Shown in pieces: positions 63,673 to 64,000 of a DNA stretch of 64,000 nt (its first letter is position 1; each line of letters starts with the position of its first letter). The DNA is from Cytophaga aurantiaca DSM 3654 (GTDB lineage: Bacteria > Bacteroidota > Bacteroidia > Cytophagales > Cytophagaceae), in contig NZ_KB903632.1 in the NCBI RefSeq assembly GCF_000379725.1, positions 186,001 to 250,000 of the forward strand, written 5' to 3'. Position numbers and translations under genes: made by a program. Under the pieces are notes generated by a model. The model was not told where the DNA came from and made no database searches. It was given only the letters and a program-made list of their open reading frames with translations.

Positions 63673-64000
63673 TCAACTATTCGTAGTCTCGGGAATCTCT
63701 TGAACGGCTTTATTTGATTTCTTTAAAAATTTGCGATAGTAATGAACGAAAACTATTACCGGCCAATAACTCATTAATACAATTGCTACATCGCCCGGTA
63801 AATCACCACTCCTGAAAATAGGTATCAGAGCTGTCAATAAAATACCTGTTAATATCCAGGATAAATCTGAGCTGAACTGATTGAGATAACGGTATAGCCA
63901 AATTAAGCCAAATGTCCATAAAATGGAAAATATAATTATACCTTCTGTTCCCATTTCACCATAAAATACCCCATATAACGTTGGGGAAAAACCAATGGTA
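63673..64000 (-). CDS. C-terminal end of a probable O-antigen polymerase/membrane protein (5' end outside window)
   Basis: On the minus strand the frame is open up to the window edge (TIGFSPTLYGVFYGEMGTEG), so the ATG at 63954 is not the likely start. The visible 108 residues have three membrane helices and a GE-M-G-TEG segment before a helix, similar to the late loop of O-antigen polymerases. The C-terminus is basic and hydrophilic. Only the end is seen, so the call is tentative. Confidence 0.5.
   Translation of the reverse strand, partial: TIGFSPTLYGVFYGEMGTEGIIIFSILWTFGLIWLYRYLNQFSSDLSWILTGILLTALIPIFRSGDLPGDVAIVLMSYWPVIVFVHYYRKFLKKSNKAVQEIPETTNS

Overview
The window looks like a chromosomal segment of a low-GC member of the Bacteroidota, of the Cytophaga type. 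The evidence is two very large secreted proteins with C-terminal type IX secretion (T9SS) sorting tails, DUF6089-type outer-membrane proteins, a PASTA protein next to a T9SS gene, Wza/Wzc proteins of the Bacteroidota type, an exosortase-like protease, few Shine-Dalgarno sites and AT-rich spacers. Cytophaga hutchinsonii is my best guess, from general resemblance only.

Layout. 1-5.9 kb (+): end of a PASTA protein, a T9SS-secreted protein, a polyprenyl glycosylphosphotransferase that would start repeat-unit synthesis, and a Wzi/RemB-like outer-membrane barrel. 6.2-10.2 kb (-): two tandem DUF6089-type barrels, then ammonium transporter amt and its PII regulator. 10.7-19.1 kb (+): an aldehyde dehydrogenase, then a polysaccharide operon with a GT2, a membrane protein, a WcaI-like GT4 with a frameshift, an ABC exporter (Wzm/Wzt) and a FkbM methyltransferase. 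19.1-26.0 kb: a repeat-rich border with a tRNA(CAT), an AbiE toxin-antitoxin pair with clear operators, a HAD/M50 pair, a second nucleotidyltransferase system truncated at a 193-bp near-identical repeat, and five copies of a 31-bp hairpin whose stem covaries. 26.0-29.6 kb (-): an exosortase-like protein, a 66-74 residue protein with a CTERM-like tail, and a 910-residue T9SS protein in one apparent operon.

30.1-62.2 kb (-) is a large exopolysaccharide/O-antigen-type cluster. It holds Wza and Wzc, many GT2 and GT4 glycosyltransferases, a Wzx flippase, a candidate Wzy polymerase, three acyltransferase-3 proteins, two VanZ-like proteins, AsnB, a GMC-type oxidoreductase with an aldo/keto reductase, and a complete-looking CDP-3,6-dideoxyhexose pathway (RfbF, RfbG, RfbH, an RfbI/AscD-like reductase, and a final RfbJ/RfbS-like reductase). 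One GT4 is split by an in-frame TAG. The window ends with a GT-C-like membrane protein (+) and the C-terminal end of a probable polymerase (-).

Working together (inference): the phosphotransferase at 2.9 kb loads the first sugar on the lipid carrier, the minus-strand enzymes add and decorate sugars including a dideoxyhexose, Wzx/Wzy/Wzc/Wza assemble and export the polymer, and the Wzi/RemB-like barrel may hold it at the surface. Wzm/Wzt with its own transferases would export a second glycan. The border region appears to be a hot spot for small repeats and defence genes.
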